From Roseibium album (GTDB lineage: Bacteria; Pseudomonadota; Alphaproteobacteria; Rhizobiales; Stappiaceae), in contig NZ_CXWE01000003.1 of NCBI RefSeq assembly GCF_001404515.1, positions 682,001-746,000 of the forward strand: DNA of 64,000 bases, read 5' to 3'. Positions 27,724 to 36,819 of this stretch are shown here, piece after piece. A program made the translations under genes and the position numbers. Under the pieces are notes generated by a model. That model saw nothing but the letters and a program-made list of their open reading frames with translations, was not told where the DNA came from and ran no database searches. Numbering within the stretch: the stretch's first letter is position 1; the number at the start of each line of letters is the position of its first letter.

Positions 27724-27954
27724 ATGATCGTTCCCAAGACGTCGAATGATGATTTGCTGCTGGATGCCGAACTTTGCCGCGCAATGTTCGAGAAGGATCC
27801 GGACAAGATGATTGAGCTTGTTTCGGAGTGGCTGGAGTCGAATGGCCTGACCACAAGTGAGGATTTTCAGGTACCGCAATATCTGGAGCAGGTTCTCGCA
27901 GGTGCCGGCGGATATCCCGGTACCGGTCGCACATTACGTATTTACGCTTCCTGA
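27724..27954 (+). CDS. Small hypothetical protein
   Basis: A 76-residue acidic soluble protein with no membrane segment or signal peptide. The middle part (about 13-55: DAELCRAMFEKDPDKMIELV and SEWLESNGLTTSEDF) is predicted mostly helical, and codon third positions are GC-rich as in real genes here. The ribosome binding site before the ATG is poor. I do not recognise a family. It stands between the MFS gene and comM with no shared operon evidence. Confidence 0.5.
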   Translation: MIVPKTSNDDLLLDAELCRAMFEKDPDKMIELVSEWLESNGLTTSEDFQVPQYLEQVLAGAGGYPGTGRTLRIYAS

Positions 27955-28123
27955 GAAACGGAAATATCTGCGCATTTTGTGCAACATCATGTGCTCGGTT
28001 TGTTGCCGAACGGTTGACCGTATCCTCGGGCGGCGGTCAAACGGGGCTCGTTCTATATTTGTTCTTGATTCTCCCGCATTCCTGTGTTTCGCTCAAACCA
28101 CATCTCAGGGTAGAGGGCAGGGT

Positions 28124-29650
28124 ATGGTCAGCCGGGTAACAACGGTCGCTTTTCAGGGTATCGATGCTGTCCCGGTCGACGTGCAGGTGCATGTCGGCCC
28201 CGGCATGGTCGCGTTCACGATCGTCGGTCTGCCGGACAAGGCGGTTGCCGAAAGCCGCGAGCGCGTCAGGGCGGCGCTGTCCGCCTCCGGGCTCGCCCTG
28301 CCTGCCAAACGCGTAACGGTCAATCTTGCACCCGCCGACCTGCCGAAGGAAGGCTCGCACTACGATCTGCCGATCGCACTTGGCGTGATGGCGGCGATTG
28401 GTGCCATACCGGGCGAATATCTGGATGGATATGCGGTTCTGGGCGAGCTCGGCCTTGATGGCACACTGGCGCCGGTCGCCGGTGTCCTTCCCGCCGCGAT
28501 GGGTGCGAACGGCCTTGGAAAGGGGCTGATCTGCCCCGAAGCGAGTGGCGGCGAGGCGGCCTGGGCGGATCCGGAAATGGATATTCTTGCCCCCCGCTCC
28601 CTGATCCAGCTTGCCAATCATTTCAAGGGAACGCAGATGCTCTCGCGTCCCGCTGCCAGGCTTCAGGGCAACCCCGCAGCCTTGCCGGATCTTGCCGAAG
28701 TCAAGGGACAGGAGACGGCCCGGCGTGCACTGGAAATCGCGGCCGCCGGTGGACACAACCTGCTGATGACGGGACCGCCGGGATCCGGAAAATCGATGCT
28801 GGCAAGCCGCCTGCCGTCCATCCTGCCGCCGCTCACCCCGCGCGAGCTGCTCGAAGTCTCGATGATCGCCTCGCTTGCCGGCGAGCTGGCTGAAGGCAAG
28901 TTGACCGACCGGCGGCCGTTCCGTTCTCCACATCACTCCGCGTCCATGGCGGCCCTCATCGGCGGTGGATTGCGGGCCAGGCCCGGCGAGGTATCTCTAT
29001 CGCACAACGGGGTGTTGTTCCTCGACGAACTGCCGGAATTCAACCCGCAGGTGCTCGACAGCCTGCGCCAGCCCCTGGAGACGGGAGAGGCGGTGATCGC
29101 ACGCGCCAATCACCGGGTGACCTATCCCGCGCGCATCCAGTTGGTGGCGGCAATGAATCCCTGCCGTTGCGGTCATGCAGGAGAGCCGGGACATGTGTGT
29201 CGCCGGGGTGAGCGCTGCGTCACGGAATACCAGACCCGTGTTTCCGGACCGTTTCTTGACCGGATCGACCTCCGGATCGAGGTTCCTGCGGTCACCGCGG
29301 CTGATCTGATCGGCCCGGCCGAAGCCGAACCGTCCGCGGCCGTCGCTGCCCGCGTTGCCGAAGCGCGCCGCATCCAGGAAAAACGGTTTTTCGATCTGGG
29401 TGTTGCCTGCCGGACAAATGCCCAGGCACCTGCCTCGGTTGTCGAGACCATGGCGCAGCCGGATGAGCTGGGCCTGGCATTCTTGCGAGATGCCGCTGAA
29501 AAGCTCCAGCTGAGTGCACGCGGTTATCACCGCGTCCTGAAGCTGGCGCGCACGCTCGCTGATCTTGACGGCAAGGACATGGTTGGTCGCATACACCTGG
29601 CGGAGGCATTGAGTTATCGCGGCCGGGACGCTTCGCGGCGGGCAGCTTGA
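28124..29650 (+). CDS. comM: ComM/YifB family Mg-chelatase-like AAA+ ATPase
   Basis: Cytoplasmic AAA+ ATPase of 508 residues; the Vibrio/Acinetobacter homologue ComM is a branch-migration helicase in natural transformation. The N-terminal ChlI-like domain starts MVSRVTTVAFQGIDAVPVDV and contains ERVRAALSASGLALPAKRVTVNLAPADLPKEG. The ATPase core has Walker A GPPGSGKSMLA and Walker B VLFLDELPEF. A C-terminal Mg-chelatase domain has CGHAGEPGHVCRRGERC, a cysteine cluster normal for the family. The open frame runs back to 27857, but the ATG at 28124, after GAGGGCAGG, gives the family's exact start. It is widespread in bacteria that are not known to be competent. Confidence 0.95.
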   Translation: MVSRVTTVAFQGIDAVPVDVQVHVGPGMVAFTIVGLPDKAVAESRERVRAALSASGLALPAKRVTVNLAPADLPKEGSHYDLPIALGVMAAIGAIPGEYLDGYAVLGELGLDGTLAPVAGVLPAAMGANGLGKGLICPEASGGEAAWADPEMDILAPRSLIQLANHFKGTQMLSRPAARLQGNPAALPDLAEVKGQETARRALEIAAAGGHNLLMTGPPGSGKSMLASRLPSILPPLTPRELLEVSMIASLAGELAEGKLTDRRPFRSPHHSASMAALIGGGLRARPGEVSLSHNGVLFLDELPEFNPQVLDSLRQPLETGEAVIARANHRVTYPARIQLVAAMNPCRCGHAGEPGHVCRRGERCVTEYQTRVSGPFLDRIDLRIEVPAVTAADLIGPAEAEPSAAVAARVAEARRIQEKRFFDLGVACRTNAQAPASVVETMAQPDELGLAFLRDAAEKLQLSARGYHRVLKLARTLADLDGKDMVGRIHLAEALSYRGRDASRRAA

Positions 29651-29769
29651 GGAAGCGCGGCACCACATTCCTTCAATCGGGGTATCTTGCCGAACGGCAT
29701 GTCCGGACGGAGGCGGCAAGCCCTGGATCTTCTGGTCTCGAGAGGCACCAGTAGACGGAGGAAAGGCAA

Positions 29770-30753
29770 TTGCTGATCATTTCCAATGAAATGATGGATC
29801 GCGCGTATGGCTGCCTGTTTGGGCAGCTCGCAGGCGATTCTCTCGGCTCGCTCGTTGAATTCAAGGATGCGCTGGAAATCGCAGACCTTTATCCTTGCGG
29901 CGTGAGGGATCTGAAGGATGGCGGTACCTGGAACCTGTTGGCAGGTCAGCCGACTGACGATAGCGAAATGGCCTTGGCGCTCGCGCGCGCAATTGCGGCA
30001 AGGCAAGGGTTTGAAGAAAGCAGCGTCGCGGAAGCCTACATTCGCTGGTGGAAGTCTGAACCCTTCGATATTGGAATAACGACTTCAAGCGGGCTCTCTG
30101 CATTGTCGATCGGGCAATCGGCAAAATCAGATAGTCAGTCCAATGGCGCACTCATGCGCGTCAGCCCGGTTGGAATATATGCAGCTGGCAATCCGGCGCT
30201 CGCGGCCAAAGTTGCAGCGCGCGATGCAGCGCTAACACACCCGCACCCAATTTGCCAATCCGCCAGTTCTGCCTATGCAGCTGCAATTGCGAGCGGAATT
30301 GGAGGCGATGATCCGGCAACGATGTGGCAGACAGCCTGGGATTACGCGCATCACAGCCCGGAAACGGCACAAGGATCGAAAGCTGTCCGCGAACGTCTGA
30401 TTTTGGCGAAATCCGAACCTCCCTATGAATTCTACGATCAGATGGGTTGGGTTCTCACGGCGTTGCAGAATGCCTTCTTTCATCTGCTTTCAAACAAGTC
30501 TCTGGAAGAAGCAGTGATCTGGACGGTTGGGAGTGGAGGTGACACCGATACAAATGCAGCTGTCTGTGGTGCATTGCTTGGCGCAGCTCAGGGTGGATCA
30601 GCAGTTCCCGATCGATGGTGCGATACGATAGCGGCTTGTCGGCCAACAATCGAATCTGGTGCAGCCCACCCCCGACCGCCGGAATATTGGCCAACGGATG
30701 CTGGGAAACTGACCGAAGCTCTCCTGCTGGTTTCATTGCAGACAAGCTCCTAG
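29770..30753 (+). CDS. ADP-ribosylglycohydrolase family protein
   Basis: Mg-dependent enzyme of the DraG/ARH family that removes ADP-ribose from proteins or related substrates. The first metal motif is PTDDSEMALALA (residues 60-71) and the second is GSGGDTDTNAAVCGALLGA near residue 257. YGCLFGQLAGDSLG near the N-terminus and HPHPICQ are also family marks. A TTG start at 29770 is likely because GGAGG lies 8 bases before it; an ATG at 29788 is the alternative. Base composition is a little lower in GC than the flanks. No ADP-ribosyltransferase (DarT, DraT) or nitrogenase gene is near, so its partner is unknown. Confidence 0.9.
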   Translation: MLIISNEMMDRAYGCLFGQLAGDSLGSLVEFKDALEIADLYPCGVRDLKDGGTWNLLAGQPTDDSEMALALARAIAARQGFEESSVAEAYIRWWKSEPFDIGITTSSGLSALSIGQSAKSDSQSNGALMRVSPVGIYAAGNPALAAKVAARDAALTHPHPICQSASSAYAAAIASGIGGDDPATMWQTAWDYAHHSPETAQGSKAVRERLILAKSEPPYEFYDQMGWVLTALQNAFFHLLSNKSLEEAVIWTVGSGGDTDTNAAVCGALLGAAQGGSAVPDRWCDTIAACRPTIESGAAHPRPPEYWPTDAGKLTEALLLVSLQTSS

Positions 30754-30870
30754 GAATCGACCAGGAAGGATGCGGAAAATTGTCGAAGTTTTATCGGCAA
30801 TCCAATTTCCTTGCATTGCCAGACGCTTCCCCCCATGTCTCACCGTGTTATTGTTGCAAGGAGATAGCGT

Positions 30871-31188
30871 ATGCTGGTGACCACCACGAACACCGTCCAG
30901 GGCAAGGAACTGGATTACAAGGGACTGGTAACGGGTGAGGCAATTCTTGGTGCCAACCTGTTCAAGGATCTGTTCGCCGGTATCCGGGATATCGTCGGCG
31001 GACGTTCGGGTGCCTATGAGGAAGAGCTTGCCAAGGCACGCGAGATAGCCGTCAACGAAATGTGCCAGCAGGCCCAGGCAATGGGCGCGAACGCGGTTAT
31101 CGGTGTCGATCTCGACTATGAGACTGTTGGTCAGAACGGTTCGATGCTGATGGTCAGCGCAACCGGCACGGCAGTCTGGATCCGGTAG
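30871..31188 (+). CDS. YbjQ/UPF0145 family protein
   Basis: Small cytoplasmic protein of 105 residues of the YbjQ (DUF74) family, known to form pentameric rings of unknown function. Family signatures are [32 protein letters not shown], followed by ARE-A-NEM and [19 protein letters not shown] strong ribosome binding site (AAGGAGATAGCGT) precedes the ATG. The GNAT gene begins 8 bases after its stop, so the two are probably cotranscribed. Confidence 0.93.
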   Translation: MLVTTTNTVQGKELDYKGLVTGEAILGANLFKDLFAGIRDIVGGRSGAYEEELAKAREIAVNEMCQQAQAMGANAVIGVDLDYETVGQNGSMLMVSATGTAVWIR

Positions 31189-31196
31189 GCGTCAAA

Positions 31197-31799
31197 ATGG
31201 TCGCCGGTTTCACCGTGCAATCAGGTTTTCCGGAAGATCAGCGATCGATTGCTGCCTCACTCTTCTGGTCGGCGTTTCGCGGAAAACTGGAAAAGGTCAT
31301 GGGACCGGAACCGAAAGCGCTCGGTTTTCTGGAAAGCGTGCTGGATCCGGCTTATGCCCTGAGTGCTGTTGCAACGGACGGCACCTTGCTGGGTCTTGCG
31401 GGCTACAAGACGGAAGAAGGCTCTTTTGCCGGCGGGTCGCTGGGCGATCTGTGTACCGCTTATGGGCGTTTCGGCGGAGTTTGGCGCGGTCTTCTGCTGA
31501 ATATCCTGGAGCGGGATACGGAACCGGGACTGCTGTTGATGGACGGCATCTTCGTAAGTGAGCACGCGCAAGGACGGGGCATCGGCAGCGCGCTTTTGAA
31601 AGCCATCATCCAGAAAGCCGCGGACGAGGGATTGAAACGCGTCAGGCTCGATGTCATCGACACGAATGATAGAGCGAGAGCGCTCTATGAGCGCATGGGA
31701 TTCGAGGCCGTTTCGAAAGAAGAAACAGGTCCGTTCAAACATGTGTTTGGATTTGCCGCTGCAACACGCATGGAAACAATCATCCCGCACAACAACTGA
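31197..31799 (+). CDS. GNAT family N-acetyltransferase
   Basis: Acetyl-CoA-dependent acetyltransferase of 200 residues. The acetyl-CoA loop is GIFVSEHAQGRGIGSALLKAIIQKA (Q/R-x-x-G-x-G/A present), followed by RVRLDVIDTNDRARALYERMGFE, the usual C-terminal motif B. The N-terminal 100 residues do not name the substrate. It overlaps no other gene and follows the YbjQ gene closely. Confidence 0.9.
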   Translation: MVAGFTVQSGFPEDQRSIAASLFWSAFRGKLEKVMGPEPKALGFLESVLDPAYALSAVATDGTLLGLAGYKTEEGSFAGGSLGDLCTAYGRFGGVWRGLLLNILERDTEPGLLLMDGIFVSEHAQGRGIGSALLKAIIQKAADEGLKRVRLDVIDTNDRARALYERMGFEAVSKEETGPFKHVFGFAAATRMETIIPHNN

Positions 31800-31907
31800 C
31801 CATGTCGCAGGCCTTCTTTCATCAACTGAAGGGACGGCACTTTCGCACATGTTGTGCCCGGGCAAGCACTCGCGCTATCGTGTGACGCTATGCCGAGGGA
31901 GGATGGC

Positions 31908-33656
31908 ATGCGCGATACCGAACATGTCAGCGAAATCGACCGGGTCCTGAAAGGACAGGAGACCGGCAGGGATGAACTTGTGTCCGAAAGTTGGCGGCGC
32001 TGCGTCCAGACCTACGGCATGGACCCGACGCGACCGGAACCGGCCCATATCGTTACGGAGCAGCAGCTCAGGGAACATCAGGAGCAATCGGAGCGGTTGA
32101 TCGCAACCGCCCGCTCGGGCCTGCGAACCCTTTTCAAGCAGGTTGCGGGACAAAACTACGTGCTTCTTCTGGCAGATGCCAAGGGCATCTGTGTCGACTT
32201 CTTCGGCGATCCCCGGTTTGAGGAAGACCTGCGCAGGGCCGGATTGTACCTCGGCTCCGACTGGTCCGAAGACCTGGCGGGCACTTGCGGGGTCGGGTCC
32301 TGCATCGTGACCGGCGAGGCGGTGACCATACACCAGGGCGATCATTTCGGATTGTCCCACACACCGCTTTCTTGCACGTCGGCGCCGATCTTCGATACGG
32401 GCGGAAACCTGGCCGCCGTCCTGGATGTGTCTCTCCTGCGCTCACCAAGTCCCAAGTCGACGCAGAACCTTGCGATGAACCTTGTCAAGGCATCAGCGCG
32501 CCGCGTTGAAATGGCCAATCTCATGGCAATGACACGCAGGGAGTGGGTCCTGCGGTTTTCCACGTCTGCAGAATTTCTGGAAGTTGATCCCGAAGCAGCT
32601 GTCGCGCTTGACGACAGCGGTCACATCACGGGCATGACCCATGGGGCGCTGGAATGTCTCGCCCCGTCAGGTGCTGCCGAATTGATAGGAACCAGAATAG
32701 ACCAGCACATGGACCTGAATATTGATGATCTGCCGGACCTCATGCGGGGCAGGCCTCCCGAAGAACGTGTTCTGCGCCTGCGAGACGGGCGTGGCCTTTA
32801 TGGGCACGCGATCGCTCCCCAGTCGGCGCGTGTCTCTCGTCCGCAGGCCATTGGCGCCCTGTCCGGACCCTTGCGAAATTTTGGCGGCCCGGACCCTGCG
32901 CTCGCCCAGATCGCCGCCAAGGTGGACCGGCTGGCACCGACCCAGGTTCCTCTCCTGCTGGTAGGCGAAACCGGCACGGGCAAGGAATACCTTGCAAGGG
33001 CGGTTCATGTCCTCGGACCATCAAACCGCGCCTTTCACACTTTGTGTTGCTCCGCGCTCCGGAAGGAAAAGGTCGACGGGATCGCGGAGGGCGGAGCGGG
33101 AACGCTGTTCCTGCGTGGCATTGAGGATCTGGATGATGAAGGACAGGCCCTCATCCTCGCATTACTCGAAACACGAAATGATCTGCGGATCATAGCCTCG
33201 GCGCGCCGGGAGGCTGCTGATAGCGGCACTTTCGAGGCGATCAGACCCGAGCTTTACTTCAGGTTGGCGGGGTCGGTCATCTCCATTCCACCGCTCCGGC
33301 ACCGCAAGGATTTTGACTGGCTTGTCGATCGGCTGCTTCGACGCTCTCCGAAGGATGTTCGGCTGTCACCGGCAGCCCGGGCTGAACTCGGCAGCCGGCA
33401 ATGGCCCGGAAACATCCGGGAACTTGCAACGGCATTGGAAATTGCAATGGCTCTTGTGGAGGGGTCGGTTATCGACCTTCCGGATCTGCCGCCGCCTTCC
33501 GGCTCAATTCATTCGAAAACCGACCCGGATGACGATCTTGAGGCGTTGCTCGATGCCTGCAGCTGGAACATGTCATTGGTCGCCAGACGGCTCGGGGTCA
33601 ATCGGTCAACCATTCTGCGCCGAATGCGCAAGGCTGGACTATCTGGCAAACGCTGA
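31908..33656 (+). CDS. AcoR-like Fis-family activator lacking GAFTGA and normal Walker B
   Basis: Transcription factor of about 582 residues. An N-terminal GAF-like sensor (about 60-200, with CGVGSCIVTGEAV and HTPLSCTSAPIFD) resembles AcoR. It is followed by a PAS-like region (about 210-300), a AAA+ domain (about 325-510) and a C-terminal Fis HTH (ARRLGVNRSTILRRMRKAGL). Walker A GETGTGKE (353-360) is intact. The segment between it and the Walker B position is about 20 residues shorter than in NtrC and has no GAFTGA loop. The Walker B reads GTLFLRGIEDL, with RG where DE is expected. The ATG at 31908 has GAGGGAGG just upstream. It precedes the monooxygenase gene and probably regulates it through sigma-70 promoters. 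Confidence 0.9.
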   Translation: MRDTEHVSEIDRVLKGQETGRDELVSESWRRCVQTYGMDPTRPEPAHIVTEQQLREHQEQSERLIATARSGLRTLFKQVAGQNYVLLLADAKGICVDFFGDPRFEEDLRRAGLYLGSDWSEDLAGTCGVGSCIVTGEAVTIHQGDHFGLSHTPLSCTSAPIFDTGGNLAAVLDVSLLRSPSPKSTQNLAMNLVKASARRVEMANLMAMTRREWVLRFSTSAEFLEVDPEAAVALDDSGHITGMTHGALECLAPSGAAELIGTRIDQHMDLNIDDLPDLMRGRPPEERVLRLRDGRGLYGHAIAPQSARVSRPQAIGALSGPLRNFGGPDPALAQIAAKVDRLAPTQVPLLLVGETGTGKEYLARAVHVLGPSNRAFHTLCCSALRKEKVDGIAEGGAGTLFLRGIEDLDDEGQALILALLETRNDLRIIASARREAADSGTFEAIRPELYFRLAGSVISIPPLRHRKDFDWLVDRLLRRSPKDVRLSPAARAELGSRQWPGNIRELATALEIAMALVEGSVIDLPDLPPPSGSIHSKTDPDDDLEALLDACSWNMSLVARRLGVNRSTILRRMRKAGLSGKR

Positions 33657-33704
33657 TCGGGCCGGTCGCAAACACATTCCGGATCGTATCCCTGTGTTGC
33701 ACGG

Positions 33705-33720
33705 TGTTGCGCGCGCAACA
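33705..33720. promoter_or_regulatory. Perfect 16-bp palindrome, candidate activator site
   Basis: TGTTGCGCGCGCAACA is a perfect palindrome. A third TGTTGC half-site lies 10 bases upstream (33695-33700), one helical turn away. The palindrome sits directly before the putative -35 of the monooxygenase promoter, centred near -46, a normal place for an activator that touches sigma-70 RNA polymerase. The neighbouring AcoR-like protein is the natural candidate to bind it. Confidence 0.5.
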
Positions 33721-33724
33721 GGAA

Positions 33725-33752
33725 TGGACATTTCTTCGGCTTTACTTATTCA
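33725..33752 (+). promoter_or_regulatory. Probable sigma-70 promoter of the monooxygenase gene
   Basis: TGGACA (33725-33730) and TATTCA (33747-33752) are 16 bases apart, about 75 bases before the start codon. No sigma-54 element (GG-N10-GC) with the right spacing is present in this 171-base gap, which agrees with the missing GAFTGA loop in the adjacent regulator. Confidence 0.45.
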
Positions 33753-33827
33753 ATCGGCGTCGCAGAGATAGCGAAACTGCTGTCTCTTCTGCAATTCTCC
33801 CAGACAGGATTACATGGGAGGAATAGA

Positions 33828-35627
33828 ATGCTCGACACACCCTTGGTTCATCAGACCGAAACCTTTCTCAAGTCATTCGGAAAGGCACTGCAAGACAATA
33901 ATGTAGACGAAGCCGTGAACATGTTTCAGGACGATTGCTACTGGCGGGATCTTGTAGCCTTCACCTGGAACATCAAGACCGTTGAAGGCAAGGATCAGGT
34001 CAGGGACATGCTGACGCGGCAGCTGGCAACGATCGCGCCAGCCAACTGGACGATTGCGGAGGGTGAAGTACCAACCGAGGAAGGTGGTGTTGTAACGGCC
34101 TGGATCCAGTTTGAAACGAAGCAGGCCCGATGCTTCGGCCTGATCCGACTGAAGGACAACAAGATCTGGACCTTGTTGACCACCATGGTCGAGATCAAGG
34201 GCCATGAGGAGCCAAAAGGCTTTCAGCGGCCCCTCGGCGCCAAACATGGCGCCGGCAAGAACAGGCCGACCTGGAAAGAGGAGCGCGAACGGGAAAATGC
34301 CGAATTGGGCTACACGGAACAGCCCTATTGCGTGATCATCGGTGGCGGTCAGGGCGGGATCGCACTCGGCGCCAGGCTGCGACAACTGGGTGTTCCAACC
34401 ATCATAGTCGAGAAAAATGAGCGGCCAGGAGACAGCTGGCGAAACCGCTACAAGTCTCTCTGTCTTCACGATCCGGTCTGGTACGACCACCTGCCCTACA
34501 TCAAGTTTCCGGAAAACTGGCCGGTCTTCAGCCCGAAGGACAAGATCGGCGACTGGCTCGAAATGTACACCAGGGTCATGGAGCTGAACTACTGGACCAG
34601 GTCGATCGCCAAATCGGCAAGCTATGATGAGGCAACCGGGGAATGGACAATTGTTGTCGACCGGGACGGCGAGGAAGTCACCTTGCGCCCAAAACAGCTG
34701 GTGATGGCGACAGGCATGTCGGGCAAGGCGAACGTTCCGGCTTTTCCGGGCATGGAAAAATTCAGGGGCGACCAGCATCATTCCTCAAAACATCCCGGAC
34801 CGGATGCGTATCGCGGCAAGAAAGCCGTTGTCGTCGGCTCGAACAATTCCGCGCACGACATCTGCGCGGCGCTCTGGGAAAACGACGTCGACGTCACGAT
34901 GGTCCAGCGTTCGTCGACACACATCGTCCGCTCTGACACGCTGATGGACGTGGGACTTGGGGCGCTTTATTCCGAGGAAGCCGTCCGGTCCGGAATGACG
35001 ACAGAAAAGGCGGATCTGATCTTTGCATCCCTGCCCTATCGCATTCTCCACGAATTCCAGATACCGGCTTACGCGGAGATGAAAAAGCGGGATGCGGATT
35101 TCTACGACGGGCTTGAAAAGGCCGGGTTCTGGCTGGACTGGGGCGACGATGAAAGCGGTCTCTTCATGAAATATCTGCGCCGTGGATCCGGCTACTACAT
35201 CGACATCGGTGCCAGCCAGCTCATAATTGACGGTGAAATAAAGCTGAAGCGGGGCCAGGTCACCGAAATTGTTGAAGACGGAGTGATCCTCGACGACGGC
35301 ACCAGGCTGGAAGCGGATGTCATTGTCTATGCCACCGGCTACGGCTCGATGAATGGTTGGGTCGCCGATCTCATGGACCAGGATACGGCGGACAAGGTCG
35401 GCAAGGTCTGGGGGTTGGGGTCGGACACGACCAAGGATCCCGGACCCTGGGAAGGCGAACAGCGCAACATGTGGAAGCCGACCCAGCAGGACGCTCTCTG
35501 GTTCCACGGGGGCAATCTGCACCAGTCACGTCACTACTCCCAGTTTCTCTCCCTGCAGCTGAAAGCACGCATGGAAGGCCTCGAGACGCCGGTTTATGGA
35601 CTGCAGGACGTCCATCACCTTTCGTGA
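33828..35627 (+). CDS. Flavin-containing monooxygenase with N-terminal NTF2-like domain
   Basis: FAD- and NADPH-dependent monooxygenase of 599 residues, cytoplasmic. An N-terminal SnoaL/NTF2-like domain (about 10-125, ending LLTTMVEIKGHEEP) precedes the oxygenase. The FAD motif is VIIGGGQGGIALG, and a second dinucleotide motif is AVVVGSNNSAHDICAAL (NADPH). The FMO fingerprint appears as FRGDQHHSSKHPG. VMATGMSGKANVP and VIVYATGYGS fit group B monooxygenases. GGGAGG lies shortly before the ATG. The likely substrate is a small amine, sulfide or ketone; it cannot be chosen from sequence. A promoter and palindrome upstream tie it to the AcoR-like regulator. Confidence 0.92.
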   Translation: MLDTPLVHQTETFLKSFGKALQDNNVDEAVNMFQDDCYWRDLVAFTWNIKTVEGKDQVRDMLTRQLATIAPANWTIAEGEVPTEEGGVVTAWIQFETKQARCFGLIRLKDNKIWTLLTTMVEIKGHEEPKGFQRPLGAKHGAGKNRPTWKEERERENAELGYTEQPYCVIIGGGQGGIALGARLRQLGVPTIIVEKNERPGDSWRNRYKSLCLHDPVWYDHLPYIKFPENWPVFSPKDKIGDWLEMYTRVMELNYWTRSIAKSASYDEATGEWTIVVDRDGEEVTLRPKQLVMATGMSGKANVPAFPGMEKFRGDQHHSSKHPGPDAYRGKKAVVVGSNNSAHDICAALWENDVDVTMVQRSSTHIVRSDTLMDVGLGALYSEEAVRSGMTTEKADLIFASLPYRILHEFQIPAYAEMKKRDADFYDGLEKAGFWLDWGDDESGLFMKYLRRGSGYYIDIGASQLIIDGEIKLKRGQVTEIVEDGVILDDGTRLEADVIVYATGYGSMNGWVADLMDQDTADKVGKVWGLGSDTTKDPGPWEGEQRNMWKPTQQDALWFHGGNLHQSRHYSQFLSLQLKARMEGLETPVYGLQDVHHLS

Positions 35628-35663
35628 CGTCCTCAAACCGTATCTTGGCGTAATCAATGGCAA

Positions 35664-35687
35664 AAACGGGGACGAAGGTCCCCGTTT
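35664..35687. terminator. Bidirectional terminator between monooxygenase gene and cysK
   Basis: AAACGGGGAC, loop GAAG, GTCCCCGTTT: a perfect 10-bp stem between two convergent genes. The A-run on the left and T-run on the right allow it to end transcription from both sides. Confidence 0.8.
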
Positions 35688-35753
35688 ACATATGGTCCTC
35701 ATGACGGCGGGAAAAGCGCGATGGTTACTCTCCGTCGGTCGCAACAGTCATCA

Positions 35754-36713
35754 TTAGAGACCTTCAAACAAGGCTGTCGACAAATAGCGTTCCGCAAAGG
35801 ACGGAATGATAACGACAATGGACTTTCCCTCCATGCCGTCTCGCTGGCCAACCCGGATGGCGGCAGTCAGCGCCGCCCCGGAGGATATGCCGACGGGCAA
35901 ACCTTCCATCTTTGCGACTTCCCGGGCCATGGCAAAGGCATCTTCGTTGGAGACCGTAGCGACTTCGTCATAGACCCCGGTGTCCAGAACGCCGGGTACA
36001 AAGCCCGCGCCGATGCCCTGGATTTTGTGGGGCCCGGGCTCGCCACCGGACAGGATCGGGCTGTCCGTCGGCTCGACGGCGACCACATGCATGTCCGGTT
36101 TCCGCTGTTTCAGAACCTGGGAAACACCTGTGATCGTGCCTCCTGTGCCTATTCCGGACACGAAGACGTCGATAGCGCCGTCGGTATCGTTCCAGATCTC
36201 CTCCGCTGTCGTGTTGCGATGGATTTCAGGATTTGCCGGATTTTCAAACTGTTGCGGTATCACCGCCCCGTCGATCTCGTTGACGAGTTCCTCGGCGCGT
36301 GCAATAGCGCCCTTCATGCCCTTGGCACCATCGGTCAGCTCCAGTTCGGCGCCGAGGATCTTGAGCATCTTCCGACGCTCGACAGACATTGTTTCGGGCA
36401 TGACCAGGATGAGGCGATAGCCCTTTGCCGCTGCAACGAAGGCAAGCGCGATGCCGGTATTGCCGGAGGTCGGTTCTACCAGCGTAGACTTTCCCGGTGC
36501 AATGCGACCATCCCGTTCCATTGCCTCGATCATGGCGACGCCGATCCGGTCCTTGACACTGGCGATGGGGTTGAAGAATTCAAGCTTGGCAAGCAGGCTG
36601 CCCTTTACACCATGGGCCTTGGCCAGACGGTCCAACCGCACGATCGGCGTATCGCCAATGGTTTCGGTAATCGAAGCATAGATCTTTCCGCGACCGCTGG
36701 TTTTCATCGTCAT
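35754..36713 (-). CDS. cysK: Cysteine synthase A
   Basis: PLP-dependent O-acetylserine sulfhydrylase, final step of cysteine synthesis in the cytoplasm. The PLP lysine is in [19 protein letters not shown], followed by [15 protein letters not shown], which binds substrate, and [13 protein letters not shown], which binds the phosphate. The 319-residue length is typical. There is no CBS domain, so it is not a cystathionine synthase. It is monocistronic. Confidence 0.95.
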   Translation of the reverse strand: MTMKTSGRGKIYASITETIGDTPIVRLDRLAKAHGVKGSLLAKLEFFNPIASVKDRIGVAMIEAMERDGRIAPGKSTLVEPTSGNTGIALAFVAAAKGYRLILVMPETMSVERRKMLKILGAELELTDGAKGMKGAIARAEELVNEIDGAVIPQQFENPANPEIHRNTTAEEIWNDTDGAIDVFVSGIGTGGTITGVSQVLKQRKPDMHVVAVEPTDSPILSGGEPGPHKIQGIGAGFVPGVLDTGVYDEVATVSNEDAFAMAREVAKMEGLPVGISSGAALTAAIRVGQRDGMEGKSIVVIIPSFAERYLSTALFEGL

Positions 36714-36819
36714 GGCACTTCTCCCTGGCTTGACCGACCTCTTAGATGGTGTCCGTCCTAATAGGTTTTAAAGGACCCGTCATCCCTGGAGGCGAGAAAC
36801 CCCTTGTTCCGCCACCTTT

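Noticed and set aside
26410-27879. 489-residue minus-strand open frame opposite the MFS gene
   Set aside because: Its translation is Gln/Arg/His-rich and low in hydrophobic order, as expected for the antisense of a GC-rich gene. The plus strand has a clear transporter.
33657-33827. Sigma-54 promoter for the monooxygenase
   Set aside because: The only GG...GC candidate (near 33726-33740) has 11 instead of 10 intervening bases and lacks the TGGCAC/TTGC context.
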